Shown in pieces: positions 33,217 to 41,559 of a DNA stretch of 64,000 nucleotides. How positions within the stretch are numbered: the first letter of the stretch is position 1; every line of letters starts with the position of its first letter. Source of the stretch: Pseudorhodoplanes sp. (lineage in GTDB: Bacteria; Pseudomonadota; Alphaproteobacteria; Rhizobiales; Xanthobacteraceae); contig JAVSMS010000001.1 of the NCBI GenBank assembly GCA_032027085.1, positions 1,256,332 through 1,320,331 of the forward strand, written 5' to 3'. A program made the position numbers and the translations under genes. The notes below the pieces were generated by a model, which searched no databases, was not told the DNA's origin, and worked only from the letters and a program-made list of their open reading frames with translations.

Positions 33217-34482
33217 TCAGAGCCAGTCCGGCAGCCGATCGAGCGCAATCAATGCGTCGACTTCGAGGCGGGGGCGGATGAGCGCCCATTTATCGCCTTT
33301 CACCAGCACCTCGGGCACGAGCGGCCGGGTATTGTAGGTGCCGGCCTGCACTGCGCCATAGGCGCCCGCCGACATGACGGCAAGCAGGTCGCCCGGCTTT
33401 GGTTCCGCCAGTTCGCGATTGAGCGCGAGATAATCACCGGTTTCGCACACCGGACCCACCACGTCCGCGCGCAGCATCTTCTGCGACTTTGAGGCTTCCG
33501 ACACCGGCCAGATCTCATGATGCGCTTCATAGAGCGTCGGGCGCACGAGATCATTCATCGCCGCGTCGACGATCACGAAATGTTTCGCTTCGCCATGCTT
33601 CAGATACAGGACGCGGGTGACCAGGATGCCGGCGTTGCCGACCAGCAAACGCCCCGGCTCGAAGATCAGCCTGCAATTCAGATCGCGCGTCGCGCGCTTG
33701 ACGATGTCGGCATAGTCGGCCGGAAGCGGCGGCGCCTTCTCAGAATTGTTATAGGGGATCCCCAGGCCGCCGCCGAGATCGACATGTTCGATCTCGTGCC
33801 CGTCGGTGCGCAATTGCTTCACGAAATCCGACAGCAACGCGAAGGCGTTTGCGAACGGCGTCAGATCAGTGATCTGGCTGCCGATATGCATGTCGACACC
33901 GTGCACACGCACGCCCTGCAGCTTCGCCGCATGCGCATAGACCTCGCGCGCGCGGCTGATCGGAATTCCGAACTTGTTCTCGGATTTTCCGGTCGCGATC
34001 TTGGCATGCGTCTTTGCATCGATGTCGGGATTAACCCGCACGGAGATGTCCATGCGTCTGCCTTTCGATGCGGCGATTTCCGACAGCAAATCCAGTTCCG
34101 GCTCGGATTCGACATTGACGCAGAGAATGTCTTCGTCCACCGCGAGCGCGAGCTCATGCGCGGCCTTGCCGATGCCGGAGAACATGATCTTCTTCGCCGG
34201 AATGCCGGCGGCGCGCGCGCGCTTCAATTCGCCGGCAGAGACAACATCGGCGCCGGCGCCGAGCCTGGCAAATGTCCCGATCACCGCCTGATTGGAATTC
34301 GCCTTGACCGCGTAACAGACCAGCGCCGGAACATCTGCGAAAGCCTCGGCGAAGACGCGGTAATGCCGCTCGAGCGTGGCGGAGGAATAGCAGTAAAACG
34401 GGGTTCCAACCTCCTCCGCGAGCGCGACGAGATTGACCGCCTCGGCATGCAGAACGCCGTCGCGATAGGCGAAGTGATGCAT
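33217..34482 (-). CDS. lysA: Diaminopimelate decarboxylase
   Basis: A 421-residue fold-III PLP decarboxylase that converts meso-diaminopimelate to L-lysine. The PLP lysine is Lys60 in CYAVKANSN. HIGSQI, GGGLGIPY (phosphate-binding glycines), EPGRLLVG and the C-terminal catalytic Cys motif GPVCETGD are all present. The ATG lies seven bases after the stop of the small lipoprotein gene lptM, an arrangement seen in many proteobacteria. Cytoplasmic. Confidence 0.96.
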   Translation of the reverse strand: MHHFAYRDGVLHAEAVNLVALAEEVGTPFYCYSSATLERHYRVFAEAFADVPALVCYAVKANSNQAVIGTFARLGAGADVVSAGELKRARAAGIPAKKIMFSGIGKAAHELALAVDEDILCVNVESEPELDLLSEIAASKGRRMDISVRVNPDIDAKTHAKIATGKSENKFGIPISRAREVYAHAAKLQGVRVHGVDMHIGSQITDLTPFANAFALLSDFVKQLRTDGHEIEHVDLGGGLGIPYNNSEKAPPLPADYADIVKRATRDLNCRLIFEPGRLLVGNAGILVTRVLYLKHGEAKHFVIVDAAMNDLVRPTLYEAHHEIWPVSEASKSQKMLRADVVGPVCETGDYLALNRELAEPKPGDLLAVMSAGAYGAVQAGTYNTRPLVPEVLVKGDKWALIRPRLEVDALIALDRLPDWL

Positions 34483-34489
34483 CGCGGTC

Positions 34490-34744
34490 TCAGTTGAGCA
34501 GGACGTCGAGGGGAATGCGCTTGTCTTCGCCTCTGACCCGGGGAAGTCCGGTCGAACTGCCGCGATCGATCAGATTGCCGCTTTGCGAGCTCTGTGTTTG
34601 CTGCGCGCCGCCTGTCGTCTGGTCGACGGCGCCGCCGGGCGGCGCGTCCAGCGGACCTTTGCGCCCGCAACCGCCAGCAACCAAGGCCGCGGCCAGCGCG
34701 CCCACCAAAACAATGCGGGAAAACAAACGGTTAGTGCGGATCAC
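34490..34744 (-). CDS. lptM: LptM-type small lipoprotein (YifL-like)
   Basis: An 84-residue lipoprotein with a hydrophobic signal (11-24) and lipobox LVAGGC giving acylated Cys26, followed by the family hallmark GRKGPLDAPP. LptM/YifL proteins help mature the LPS-transport complex LptDE at the outer membrane. The open frame starts at GTG. It sits immediately upstream of lysA on the same strand, the standard location for this family. Confidence 0.88.
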   Translation of the reverse strand: MIRTNRLFSRIVLVGALAAALVAGGCGRKGPLDAPPGGAVDQTTGGAQQTQSSQSGNLIDRGSSTGLPRVRGEDKRIPLDVLLN

Positions 34745-34791
34745 AAATAGCTCCTCAGCGAGGCGGGGACCATAGCAGAACCTCTCACTTT

Positions 34792-34932
34792 GTCATCGCC
34801 CGCGAAATGCGGGAGATCCAGTACACAACGAGATACCGTGGTTACTGGATGCCCATCTCCCCCCGCTAAAGCTTCGGAGGCCAAGCTCCATGCCCTTCGA
34901 AGCCTTGGCGAAGACGGGTCACGGGGCATGAC
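34792..34932. repeat. Bipartite palindromic repeat (REPIN-like) with an enlarged right half
   Basis: The left arm GTCATCGCCCGCGAAATGCG is followed by GATCCAGTACA, and GGTTACTGGATGCCCATC pairs with it across the centre. Before the terminal GGGGCATGAC there are about 60 extra bases containing a separate inverted pair, GCTTCGGAGGCCAAG / CTTCGAAGCCTTGGCGAAG, so the right half appears expanded or invaded. It lies between argH and lptM. Confidence 0.65.
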
Positions 34933-34936
34933 AAGC

Positions 34937-36328
34937 TCACTTTGAGTCTTTCTCCAGCCGTTTCAGCCACTTTTTCGCCTGTGCCCGTACATTCTTCGGC
35001 GCTGTTCCGCCGAAGCTGGTCCGGCTTTTCACTGAACGGTCGACCGACAGCACCGAATACACTTCTGCGGTGATGCGCGGCTCGACCGCATGCATCGCGG
35101 CGAGCGGCAGACGATGCAGGGGCATGCCCGAATTCGCAGCCTCGGCGACGAGCCGGCCGGTGACGTGATGCGCATCGCGGAACGGGATTTTCAGCGTGCG
35201 CACCAACCAGTCGGCCAGATCGGTGGCGGTGGCATAGCCCTCGCCTGCCGCCTTCTTCATGCGCGGCACGTCCGGCACGATGTCGCGCACCATGCCGGTC
35301 ATGGCGGCGATGCAGAGCGAGAGCGCGGCGAAGGCTTCCATCGCGCCCTCCTTGTCTTCCTGCATGTCCTTCTGATAGGCGAGCGGCAGGCCCTTCATCA
35401 CGATGACCAGCGCGTTCAGCGCGCCGGCGATGCGTCCGACCTTGGCGCGCACGAGCTCCGCCGCATCGGGATTGCGCTTCTGCGGCATGATTGAGGAGCC
35501 GGTGGTGAACTTGTCCGACAGGCTCATCAGGCCGGTGAGCGGCGAGGTCCAGATCACGATCTCTTCCGCGAGCCGCGACAAATGCACGGCACAAATCGTC
35601 GAAGCTGCGAGCGTCTCCAGCACAAAGTCGCGGTCGGAAACGGCATCGAGCGAATTCGCAGTCGGGCGGTCGAACCCGAGCGCCTTCGCCGTCATGTCGC
35701 GATCGAGCGGAAAGGATGTACCGGCGAGCGCGGCGGAGCCGAGCGGCAGTTCGTTCAGCCGCTTGCGCGCGTCGGCGAAGCGGCCGCGGTCGCGCGCGAC
35801 CATCTCGACATAGGCGAGCAAGTGATGGCCGAAGGTCACCGGCTGCGCGGTCTGCAGGTGGGTGAGGCCCGGCATCACTGTGCCGGCATGTTCTTCCGCC
35901 TTTTCGGCCAGCGCCTTCTGAAAATCCACCAGCGACTGATCGATCGTATCAATGGTGTCGCGCACCCAGAGCTTGAAATCGGTGGCGACCTGGTCGTTGC
36001 GCGAGCGCGCGGTGTGCAGCCGCCCGGCCGCCGGCCCGATCAGCGCCGCCAGCCGGCTTTCGACATTCATGTGAATGTCTTCCAGCGCCCGCTCGAACTT
36101 GAACTTGCCGGCTTCGATCTCGGCGAGGATGGTGTCCAGCCCCTGCGCGATTTTGGCGCCGTCCTCTGCCGTAATAATGCCTTGCTGCACCAGCATGGCC
36201 GCGTGGGCCTTGCTTGCGGCGATGTCCTGGCGGTAGAGGTGCCGGTCGACGTCGATCGATGCGTTGATCGCCTCCATGATCGCGTCAGGGCTCGACGCGA
36301 AGCGCCCGCCCCACATCTTGTTGCTCAT
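34937..36328 (-). CDS. argH: Argininosuccinate lyase
   Basis: A 463-residue enzyme of the aspartase/fumarase superfamily that splits argininosuccinate into arginine and fumarate, the last step of arginine synthesis. The signature loop [12 protein letters not shown], the start [24 protein letters not shown] and [16 protein letters not shown] are all present. Length is standard. It diverges from tlpA with only 24 bases between the two start codons. A REPIN-like element follows its stop. Confidence 0.97.
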   Translation of the reverse strand: MSNKMWGGRFASSPDAIMEAINASIDVDRHLYRQDIAASKAHAAMLVQQGIITAEDGAKIAQGLDTILAEIEAGKFKFERALEDIHMNVESRLAALIGPAAGRLHTARSRNDQVATDFKLWVRDTIDTIDQSLVDFQKALAEKAEEHAGTVMPGLTHLQTAQPVTFGHHLLAYVEMVARDRGRFADARKRLNELPLGSAALAGTSFPLDRDMTAKALGFDRPTANSLDAVSDRDFVLETLAASTICAVHLSRLAEEIVIWTSPLTGLMSLSDKFTTGSSIMPQKRNPDAAELVRAKVGRIAGALNALVIVMKGLPLAYQKDMQEDKEGAMEAFAALSLCIAAMTGMVRDIVPDVPRMKKAAGEGYATATDLADWLVRTLKIPFRDAHHVTGRLVAEAANSGMPLHRLPLAAMHAVEPRITAEVYSVLSVDRSVKSRTSFGGTAPKNVRAQAKKWLKRLEKDSK

Positions 36329-36352
36329 TTCTCCACCGAAGGTTGACCGGCC

Positions 36353-37021
36353 ATGACCCCCTCCTCCTACGATGCAGCCCGCAGCTTTGCGAAAAAGCGG
36401 CTGGCAGTGATGGCGGTGGGCGGCGTGGCCGGCGTCGCGTTTGGGCTTTTGGCGGTATACGGGATTGCCACCCTGACTCGCAATGCGGCGACCGATCCGG
36501 GCTGCCGCCCGGCGGCGGAGATGGCTGACAGGCTGAAACCCCTGATCAAGGGCGAAATTGCCGCCCTTGCCCCGGCGACCACCCCGGTCCGCGTAAGCGA
36601 CCTTGCCTTCAGGGATGCCGGCGGCAAGGAGCGCAAATTGTCGGAATGGAATGACCGCCTGGTGCTGCTCAATCTCTGGGCCACCTGGTGCGTGCCCTGC
36701 CGCAAGGAAATGCCGGCACTCGACGCCCTCCAGCAGAAGCTGGGCGGGCCTGCCTTTGAGGTGGTCGCCGTCAATATCGATACCCGCGACGCCGACAAGC
36801 CGAAGGCGTGGCTGAAGGAGGTCGGCATCAGCGGCCTCACCTATTATGCCGACCCGACTGCCAAGATTTTCCAGGACCTGAAAGCGATGGGCAGAGCCTT
36901 CGGCATGCCGACGACGCTGCTGGTCGACGGCAAGGGTTGCGAAGTCGCGACACTCGCCGGACCCGCCGAATGGGCGAGCGAGGATGCGGTGAGGTTTATA
37001 GAAGCGGCATTGAAGAAATAG
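36353..37021 (+). CDS. tlpA: Membrane-anchored thioredoxin-like protein TlpA
   Basis: A 222-residue protein with one N-terminal anchor (about 17-40) and a periplasmic thioredoxin domain carrying the redox motif WCVPC (Cys113, Cys116) and the cis-proline GMPTTLL. An extra Cys51 lies outside the core. In Bradyrhizobium TlpA reduces proteins and copper-binding cysteines needed for cytochrome oxidase assembly; family, length and argH proximity all agree here. The 24-base gap to argH leaves no room for separate complete promoters. Confidence 0.92.
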   Translation: MTPSSYDAARSFAKKRLAVMAVGGVAGVAFGLLAVYGIATLTRNAATDPGCRPAAEMADRLKPLIKGEIAALAPATTPVRVSDLAFRDAGGKERKLSEWNDRLVLLNLWATWCVPCRKEMPALDALQQKLGGPAFEVVAVNIDTRDADKPKAWLKEVGISGLTYYADPTAKIFQDLKAMGRAFGMPTTLLVDGKGCEVATLAGPAEWASEDAVRFIEAALKK

Positions 37022-37172
37022 TTCCTGGCGCGCGCGTCAACAGCCCGCTCCGAATGGACTGGCGACTGACGTCAGCCGGCCACCAGCGGGTGGGCAAGGG
37101 ACGAAGAGTTTCAAGGATGAGGAGCGCGTATCTCCGGTCGGGAATCGCGCTCTCTGTCGCCGAGGTGAATTG

Positions 37173-37364
37173 TCAGGCTGAAATATCCAAATTCCCGCCG
37201 ACGCCCGCCGGCAGCGCCGCTTTTGTCGCGGCCAGTGTCTCTTCCAGCACCTGCACAATCGACGCCGCGGCTTGCGCATTCATCTTCAGCATCTCGGCGC
37301 CGAGCGCGATCTGCGTTTGCGTCGCGCTGGCGGATGCAAAGGACGTTGCAATTGCGGTGTTCAT
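37173..37364 (-). CDS. YjfB-like putative motility protein
   Basis: A 63-residue Ala-rich protein beginning MNTAIATSFASASATQTQIA with an amphipathic helical middle and ending in GNLDISA. It fits the YjfB family (annotated as putative motility protein), whose members are about 60 residues and carry this N- and C-terminal pattern. The function has not been shown. It lies 27 bases downstream of another small helical protein gene on the same strand. Confidence 0.72.
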   Translation of the reverse strand: MNTAIATSFASASATQTQIALGAEMLKMNAQAAASIVQVLEETLAATKAALPAGVGGNLDISA

Positions 37365-37391
37365 GCTGACCTGAATTTCCTTGCGGTCCGG

Positions 37392-37673
37392 CTAGATCAG
37401 TTCATCCCACTTGGCTTCCGCCTGCTGCTTTTCCAGCGCCTCGGCCTTGGCCTTCGCGGCGGCGGCATTGCGATCAATCGCGGCCTGCACCGCTAGCGCG
37501 CCGGATTGCTGAATATGGTTCTGCGCGGCCGCGCTGAATCCAGCGCTCGCAGCCTGCATGGATTCAAGACGTTCCTTGCTGCGCTGCTGCTTCTCTTTCC
37601 ACTGCATGGTCTGCTCCCATGCCGTCGGCATGCGGATCCAGCCCATGCGTCTGATTTGAATCGATCCAGCCAT
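37392..37673 (-). CDS. Hypothetical small helical protein, 93 aa
   Basis: A 93-residue, Gln/Ala/Lys-rich protein predicted to be almost entirely alpha-helical, with a coiled-coil-like central region (KEKQQRSKERLESMQAASAG). No domain is recognised. Shared strand, small size and a 27-base gap link it to the YjfB-like gene downstream, and the two probably form one message. Its ATG at 37673 comes after a region without clear promoter motifs. Confidence 0.55.
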   Translation of the reverse strand: MAGSIQIRRMGWIRMPTAWEQTMQWKEKQQRSKERLESMQAASAGFSAAAQNHIQQSGALAVQAAIDRNAAAAKAKAEALEKQQAEAKWDELI

Positions 37674-37847
37674 GGATTCGCTCCGTGGCCAACTATAGCG
37701 GCGGGTGCGTTAGCAAAAACTTACCTGTGTCTTAACGGCTCAACGCAACGTTACCCGCGCACCGTCGCCGGAAGGCGCGCCGTCAAATGGTCACGGCGAT
37801 CGCCGACACTCCACCCTCACATTTTTTTTGGGCGCCGCTTTTCCGGC

Positions 37848-37875
37848 TTGACCCTCAGGCCCAACCCTCTATACT
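37848..37875 (+). promoter_or_regulatory. Promoter of the ArsR-led operon (leaderless)
   Basis: TTGACC (37848-37853) and TATACT (37870-37875) are separated by 16 bases. The -10 box ends only seven bases before the ATG of the arsR-type gene (37883), so transcription would start at or next to the start codon and the mRNA would be leaderless. Confidence 0.6.
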
Positions 37876-37876
37876 T

Positions 37877-37888
37877 AACCATATGGTT
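37877..37888. promoter_or_regulatory. ArsR operator palindrome over the start codon
   Basis: AACCATATGGTT is a perfect 12-base palindrome lying between the -10 box and the second codon of the arsR-type gene. Dimeric winged-helix repressors bind such sites; the position would block transcription initiation, so autoregulation is inferred. Confidence 0.6.
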
Positions 37889-38302
37889 TACTATTCAGAT
37901 CAGCCGCTCGACCGCACCTTCAGCGCCCTCTCCGACCCGACCCGGCGCGCGATCCTGACGCGTTTGAGCGAACAAGAAACGATGTCGGTCAGCCAATTGG
38001 CCGAACCGTTCACGATGTCTCTGCCAGCGATCATGAAGCATCTCGACGTGCTGTCGGATGCCGGCCTGATCACCCGCACCAAGACCGGCCGCACCGTCGC
38101 GTGCCAACTGAATGCGGGGCCGATGGAGGAAGCCATGCACTGGCTCGCCCATTACCAGCGCTTCTGGACCTCGGCCCTCGACCGCCTTGCCGCGTTTGTG
38201 GAGGAAGATTCATGCTCGCCAAGCCCAGCGTCACCCTCGCCCGCCGTATCAAGGCGCCGCCGGCAAAAGTCTTCGCCGCGTGGACGGACGCGGAAAAGCT
38301 GA
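37883..38302 (+). CDS. ArsR-family winged-helix transcriptional regulator
   Basis: A 139-residue repressor-type protein. Residues 8-95 form the ArsR winged helix (DRTFSALSDPTRRAILTRLSE, then VSQLAEPFTMSLPAIMKHLDVL). No metal-binding CxC motif is seen, so it belongs to the non-metal ArsR group that usually precedes SRPBCC genes. The C-terminal 30 residues are Ser/Pro/Arg-rich and are encoded entirely over the start of the next gene (91-base overlap in another frame). It begins the ten-gene accessory operon. Confidence 0.86.
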   Translation: MVYYSDQPLDRTFSALSDPTRRAILTRLSEQETMSVSQLAEPFTMSLPAIMKHLDVLSDAGLITRTKTGRTVACQLNAGPMEEAMHWLAHYQRFWTSALDRLAAFVEEDSCSPSPASPSPAVSRRRRQKSSPRGRTRKS

Positions 38303-38646
38303 TCAAGTGGTTCGGCCCGCATCAGACGATCGACGGTTCGGTGAAGGCCGATCTCGATGTGCGTGAAGGCGGCCGCTATCAGATCAGCTTCACGACCGAC
38401 GACGGCGAATACCATCAGGTCGGCGGCGTCTATCGCGAGGTGGTGCCGGATCAGCGGCTGCAATTCACCTGGGCATGGCACACCATGACCGAGCGCGAGT
38501 CGCTCGTCACCGTGACGGTCAAACCTGACGGCGACGGCACGCTGCTGACGCTGCTGCACGAACAATTCTTCGATCAGGCCGCCGCCGACGGACACAAGCG
38601 CGGCTGGACAGGCACGCTCGACAAGCTCGAACAGTTTTTTGTCTGA
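38212..38646 (+). CDS. SRPBCC (AHSA1-like) domain protein
   Basis: A 144-residue START/Bet v1-fold protein: the N-terminal strand VTLARRIKAPPAKVFAAWTD, WFGP, GGRYQISFTTDDGEYHQVGGVY and the C-terminal helix GWTGTLDKLEQFF. AHSA1-type domains bind hydrophobic ligands; no enzyme activity is assigned. The start is inside the arsR gene (91-base overlap), which couples expression to the regulator. Pairing of ArsR with AHSA1 is a very common bacterial arrangement of unknown purpose. Confidence 0.85.
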   Translation: MLAKPSVTLARRIKAPPAKVFAAWTDAEKLIKWFGPHQTIDGSVKADLDVREGGRYQISFTTDDGEYHQVGGVYREVVPDQRLQFTWAWHTMTERESLVTVTVKPDGDGTLLTLLHEQFFDQAAADGHKRGWTGTLDKLEQFFV

Positions 38647-38663
38647 GGTGGGAGGGACACGTG

Positions 38664-39293
38664 ATGAAGCTCTATTATTTCGACACCCTCAATCCACGGA
38701 AAGCCTGCACCGTCGCGCGCTATCTAAATTCGCCGGTCGAGTTCGTCCATGTCAATCTCGGCAAGGGCGAGCACAAGAGTCCGCAATATCTCGCGGTCAA
38801 TCCCAACGGCAAGGTGCCGGCGCTGGAAGACGGCGATCTCAAGCTGTGGGAAGCCAATGCGATCATGTGCCATCTTGCCGGCGCGTCAGATTCCGATTTG
38901 TGGCCCAAGGAGACGGAGCGGCAGGTCGAAGTGATGCGCTGGCTGAGCTGGAACAGCGAGCATTTCACCCATCATGCCAGCGCGCTCTACTTTGAATATC
39001 TCATCAAGCCGCGTTTCGGGCTGGGCACGATTGATCGTGCCGCCGTGATCGAGGCCTCGGGATGGGTGACGAAATTCGGTGCCGTACTCGACGATCATCT
39101 GAACGGCCCCAAATTCCTGCTCGGCGACGCGCTCACGATCGCCGACTTCGCGGTCGCGATCACGCTGCCCTATGCGAAGGAGGCGCATATTCCGCTTGAT
39201 GGCTTCCCGCATATCCAACGCTGGCATGATCGGCTGAACGAATTGCCGGCCTGGCGCGAGCCGTTTCCCACAACGGAAGCCGTCGCCGCCTGA
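38664..39293 (+). CDS. Glutathione S-transferase family protein
   Basis: A 209-residue protein with an N-terminal thioredoxin-like domain (LYYFDTLNPRKACTVARYL; the VNPNGKVPALEDGD turn with the cis-Pro and glutathione-binding residues) and an all-helical C-terminal domain with the FLLGDALTIADFAVA motif. GGGAGGG precedes the ATG at 38664, which is chosen over an in-frame GTG one codon earlier. Substrate unknown; probably conjugates or reduces an electrophile in the cytoplasm. Confidence 0.86.
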   Translation: MKLYYFDTLNPRKACTVARYLNSPVEFVHVNLGKGEHKSPQYLAVNPNGKVPALEDGDLKLWEANAIMCHLAGASDSDLWPKETERQVEVMRWLSWNSEHFTHHASALYFEYLIKPRFGLGTIDRAAVIEASGWVTKFGAVLDDHLNGPKFLLGDALTIADFAVAITLPYAKEAHIPLDGFPHIQRWHDRLNELPAWREPFPTTEAVAA

Positions 39294-39320
39294 CCGCGTG
39301 CCGGATCAAGGAACAGAGTC

Positions 39321-39701
39321 ATGACATCGCACGGCCAATTCCACTGGAATGAACTGATGAGCCGCGACGTCGAACGCGACAAGCGGTTCTATCACGACAC
39401 AGTCGGCTGGACTTTCGAGGCCATGCCGATGAGCGACGGGCGCACCTACTGGGTTGCCAACATGGGCGGCAGGCCAGTGGCGGGCATTTTCCCCCTCGAC
39501 ACGCCCGAATTCGAGGACGTTCAACCGGGCTGGATGCCGTATCTCGCCGTGGACGATGTCGATGCGCGTGCCGCGAAAGCAGTGAGTGCAGGCGCGCAAT
39601 TTATGCGGCCGATTTTCGATGTGCCGCAATTCGGCCGCATCACCATCCTGCGCGAGCCCGGCGGAGCCGGGATCGGATGGATGACGCCGGTTCCGATGTG
39701 A
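39321..39701 (+). CDS. VOC (glyoxalase-like) family protein
   Basis: A 126-residue vicinal-oxygen-chelate protein with two beta-alpha-beta modules: FHWNELMSRDVERDKRFYHDTVGW and PYLAVDDVDARAAKAVSAGAQ. The repeat ends with the strand ITILREPGGAGIGWMTPV. VOC proteins use a divalent metal for isomerase, dioxygenase or resistance reactions; the substrate is unknown. It lies 27 bases after the glutathione transferase gene. Confidence 0.82.
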   Translation: MTSHGQFHWNELMSRDVERDKRFYHDTVGWTFEAMPMSDGRTYWVANMGGRPVAGIFPLDTPEFEDVQPGWMPYLAVDDVDARAAKAVSAGAQFMRPIFDVPQFGRITILREPGGAGIGWMTPVPM

Positions 39702-39743
39702 TCACGCCGGCGATCGAAACACCGCAGAGCAAGGGAGACGACC

Positions 39744-40508
39744 ATGCAGACGCACAAGATCGTTTCACGCCACGACTGGCTCACCGCCCGCAAGGCGCTG
39801 CTGGCGAAGGAAAAGGAGATGACGCATCTGCGCGACCGCATCAGCGAAGAGCGCCGCGCCCTGCCCTGGGTCAGGGTCGAGAAGACCTATGTGTTCGACA
39901 CGCCAAAGGGCAAGAAGACGCTGGCCGACCTTTTCGAAGGCCGCAGCCAACTCATCGTCAAGCATTTCATGCTGGCGCCGGGACAGATCGAAGGCTGCGT
40001 CGGCTGCTCATTCGAAATGGATCACGTCGAGGCGGCGCTGCAACATCTGGAACACCACGATGTGAAGTTCGTGTCGATTGCGCGCGCACCGCTGAACGAG
40101 ATCGAGGCGTTCAAGGCCCGCATGGGCTGGCGCTTCGACTGGGTGTCGTCCTTCGGCAGCGACTTCAACTACGATTTCGATGTCTCGTTCACGCCCGACC
40201 AGATCGAGAAGGGCGATGCTTTCTACAACTACAAGAAGGGCCCACTGCCGCTGGAGGACCTGTCCGGCTTCAGCGTATTCTACAAGAACGACAGAGGCGA
40301 GATGTTCCACACTTATTCCGCCTTCGGGCGCGGCGCGGAGGAAGTGCTCGGGACCTACATGCTGCTTGATCTGACACCGAAAGGCCGCAACGAGACTGGC
40401 CCGAACCATAATCTCACCGACTGGGTGCGCCACCACGACCGCTATGGCACTGACGGCCATGTGAGCGAGATCGGTCGTTGGGTGCCCCCAGCGGCCTGTT
40501 GCGGATAA
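39744..40508 (+). CDS. DUF899 family thioredoxin-fold protein
   Basis: A 254-residue protein that matches DUF899: the N-terminal helix VSRHDWLTARKALLAKEKE, LPWVRVEKTYVFDTP, FMLAPGQIEGCVGCSFEMDH with the CxxC pair Cys85/Cys88, and the C-terminal YHTYSAFGRG-like strand (FHTYSAFGRGAEEVLGTY). The family has a thioredoxin-like fold and no proven reaction. GGGAGACGACC precedes the ATG. Central gene of the accessory operon. Confidence 0.85.
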   Translation: MQTHKIVSRHDWLTARKALLAKEKEMTHLRDRISEERRALPWVRVEKTYVFDTPKGKKTLADLFEGRSQLIVKHFMLAPGQIEGCVGCSFEMDHVEAALQHLEHHDVKFVSIARAPLNEIEAFKARMGWRFDWVSSFGSDFNYDFDVSFTPDQIEKGDAFYNYKKGPLPLEDLSGFSVFYKNDRGEMFHTYSAFGRGAEEVLGTYMLLDLTPKGRNETGPNHNLTDWVRHHDRYGTDGHVSEIGRWVPPAACCG

Positions 40509-40550
40509 CCCGGTCCGCAAATCTGCAAACGGCGACAGAAGGAGGACAGC

Positions 40551-41063
40551 ATGCCGATCAACTCGCGGAAGATCACGCCCTGCCTGTGGTTCGACAACCA
40601 GGCCGAGGACGCCGCCAAATTCTACGTGTCGATCTTCAAGAATTCGAAGATCAAGCGCGTCAGCCGCTACAGCAAGGCCGGCCACGACATCCACAAACGG
40701 CCGGCCGGCTCAGCGATGACGGTCGAATTCGAACTCGACGGGCAGTCCTTCACCGCGCTCAATGGCGGTCCGATCTTCACATTCGACGAGGCGATCTCCT
40801 TCCAGATCCCCTGCGAGACGCAGGAGGAGATCGACTATTACTGGAGCCGGCTGACCGCGGATGGCGGCTCGGAAGGCCCCTGCGGCTGGGTGAAGGACAA
40901 GTTCGGCCTCTCCTGGCAGGTGGTGCCGACGGCGCTCGCCGACATGCTGATGGACCACAATTCCGAAAAGACCGAACGCGTCACCGCCGCGTTCCTACAG
41001 ATGAAGAAATTCGACATCGCCAAGCTCAAACGCGTCTACGCGGGCGAAGCGGCCGCGGCGTGA
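40551..41063 (+). CDS. VOC family protein, PhnB/3-demethylubiquinone-methyltransferase-like
   Basis: A 170-residue protein with the PhnB-like signature: KITPCLWFDNQAEDAAKFYVSIF at the N-terminus, SFTALNGGPIFTF in the middle and the LSWQVVPTAL strand with a C-terminal helix. Such proteins have the VOC fold but no methyltransferase domain; older annotations are misleading. GGAGGA lies six bases before the ATG. It is 42 bases downstream of the DUF899 gene. Confidence 0.84.
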   Translation: MPINSRKITPCLWFDNQAEDAAKFYVSIFKNSKIKRVSRYSKAGHDIHKRPAGSAMTVEFELDGQSFTALNGGPIFTFDEAISFQIPCETQEEIDYYWSRLTADGGSEGPCGWVKDKFGLSWQVVPTALADMLMDHNSEKTERVTAAFLQMKKFDIAKLKRVYAGEAAAA

Positions 41064-41114
41064 TTGACCGCCATTCAACACGAGAACGCAACACGCTTGG
41101 AAAAGGAACATCTC

Positions 41115-41534
41115 ATGCCTATCCAACCCTATCTCTTCTTTGACGGCCGCTGCGAAGAGGCGCTCGATTTCTACAAGCGCGCGCTCGGCGCAGAAGTCAC
41201 GATGCTGATGCGTTTCAAGGACAGCCCGGAACCGCCATCGGCCGACTGCGTGCAGCCGGGCAATCTGGACAAGGTGATGCATGCGAGCCTCAAGATCGGC
41301 GATTCGGAAATCATGGCGTCGGACGGCAATTGCCAGGGCAAGGCGTCCTTCCAGGGGTTTGGGCTGTCGCTCCCCGCCAAGGATGAGGCACAGGCGGAAA
41401 AATTCTTCACCGCCCTGTCCGATGGCGGTCAGGTGCAGCAGCCGCTGACCAAGACTTTCTTTTCGCCGCGCTTCGGCATGGTCGCCGACCGTTTCGGCAT
41501 CACCTGGATGGTGATTGTCCCGCAGCCGATGTGA
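41115..41534 (+). CDS. VOC family protein, PhnB type
   Basis: A 139-residue VOC protein: IQPYLFFDGRCEEALDFYKRALGAEV, then MHASLKIGDSEIMASDG and the closing FGITWMVIVPQPM. It is the third VOC member in this operon and is more similar in design to PhnB-type proteins than to the one at 39321. AAAAGGAAC precedes the ATG at 41115; the frame upstream of it has no family similarity. Substrate unknown. Confidence 0.84.
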   Translation: MPIQPYLFFDGRCEEALDFYKRALGAEVTMLMRFKDSPEPPSADCVQPGNLDKVMHASLKIGDSEIMASDGNCQGKASFQGFGLSLPAKDEAQAEKFFTALSDGGQVQQPLTKTFFSPRFGMVADRFGITWMVIVPQPM

Positions 41535-41559
41535 CAACCAGAAAGCTGGAGAATTTCAC

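Noticed and set aside
40551-41534. Methyltransferase activity for the PhnB-type proteins
   Set aside because: Database names for this family often mention 3-demethylubiquinone methyltransferase, but the proteins have only a VOC fold and no SAM-binding motif, so no methyltransferase role is assigned.
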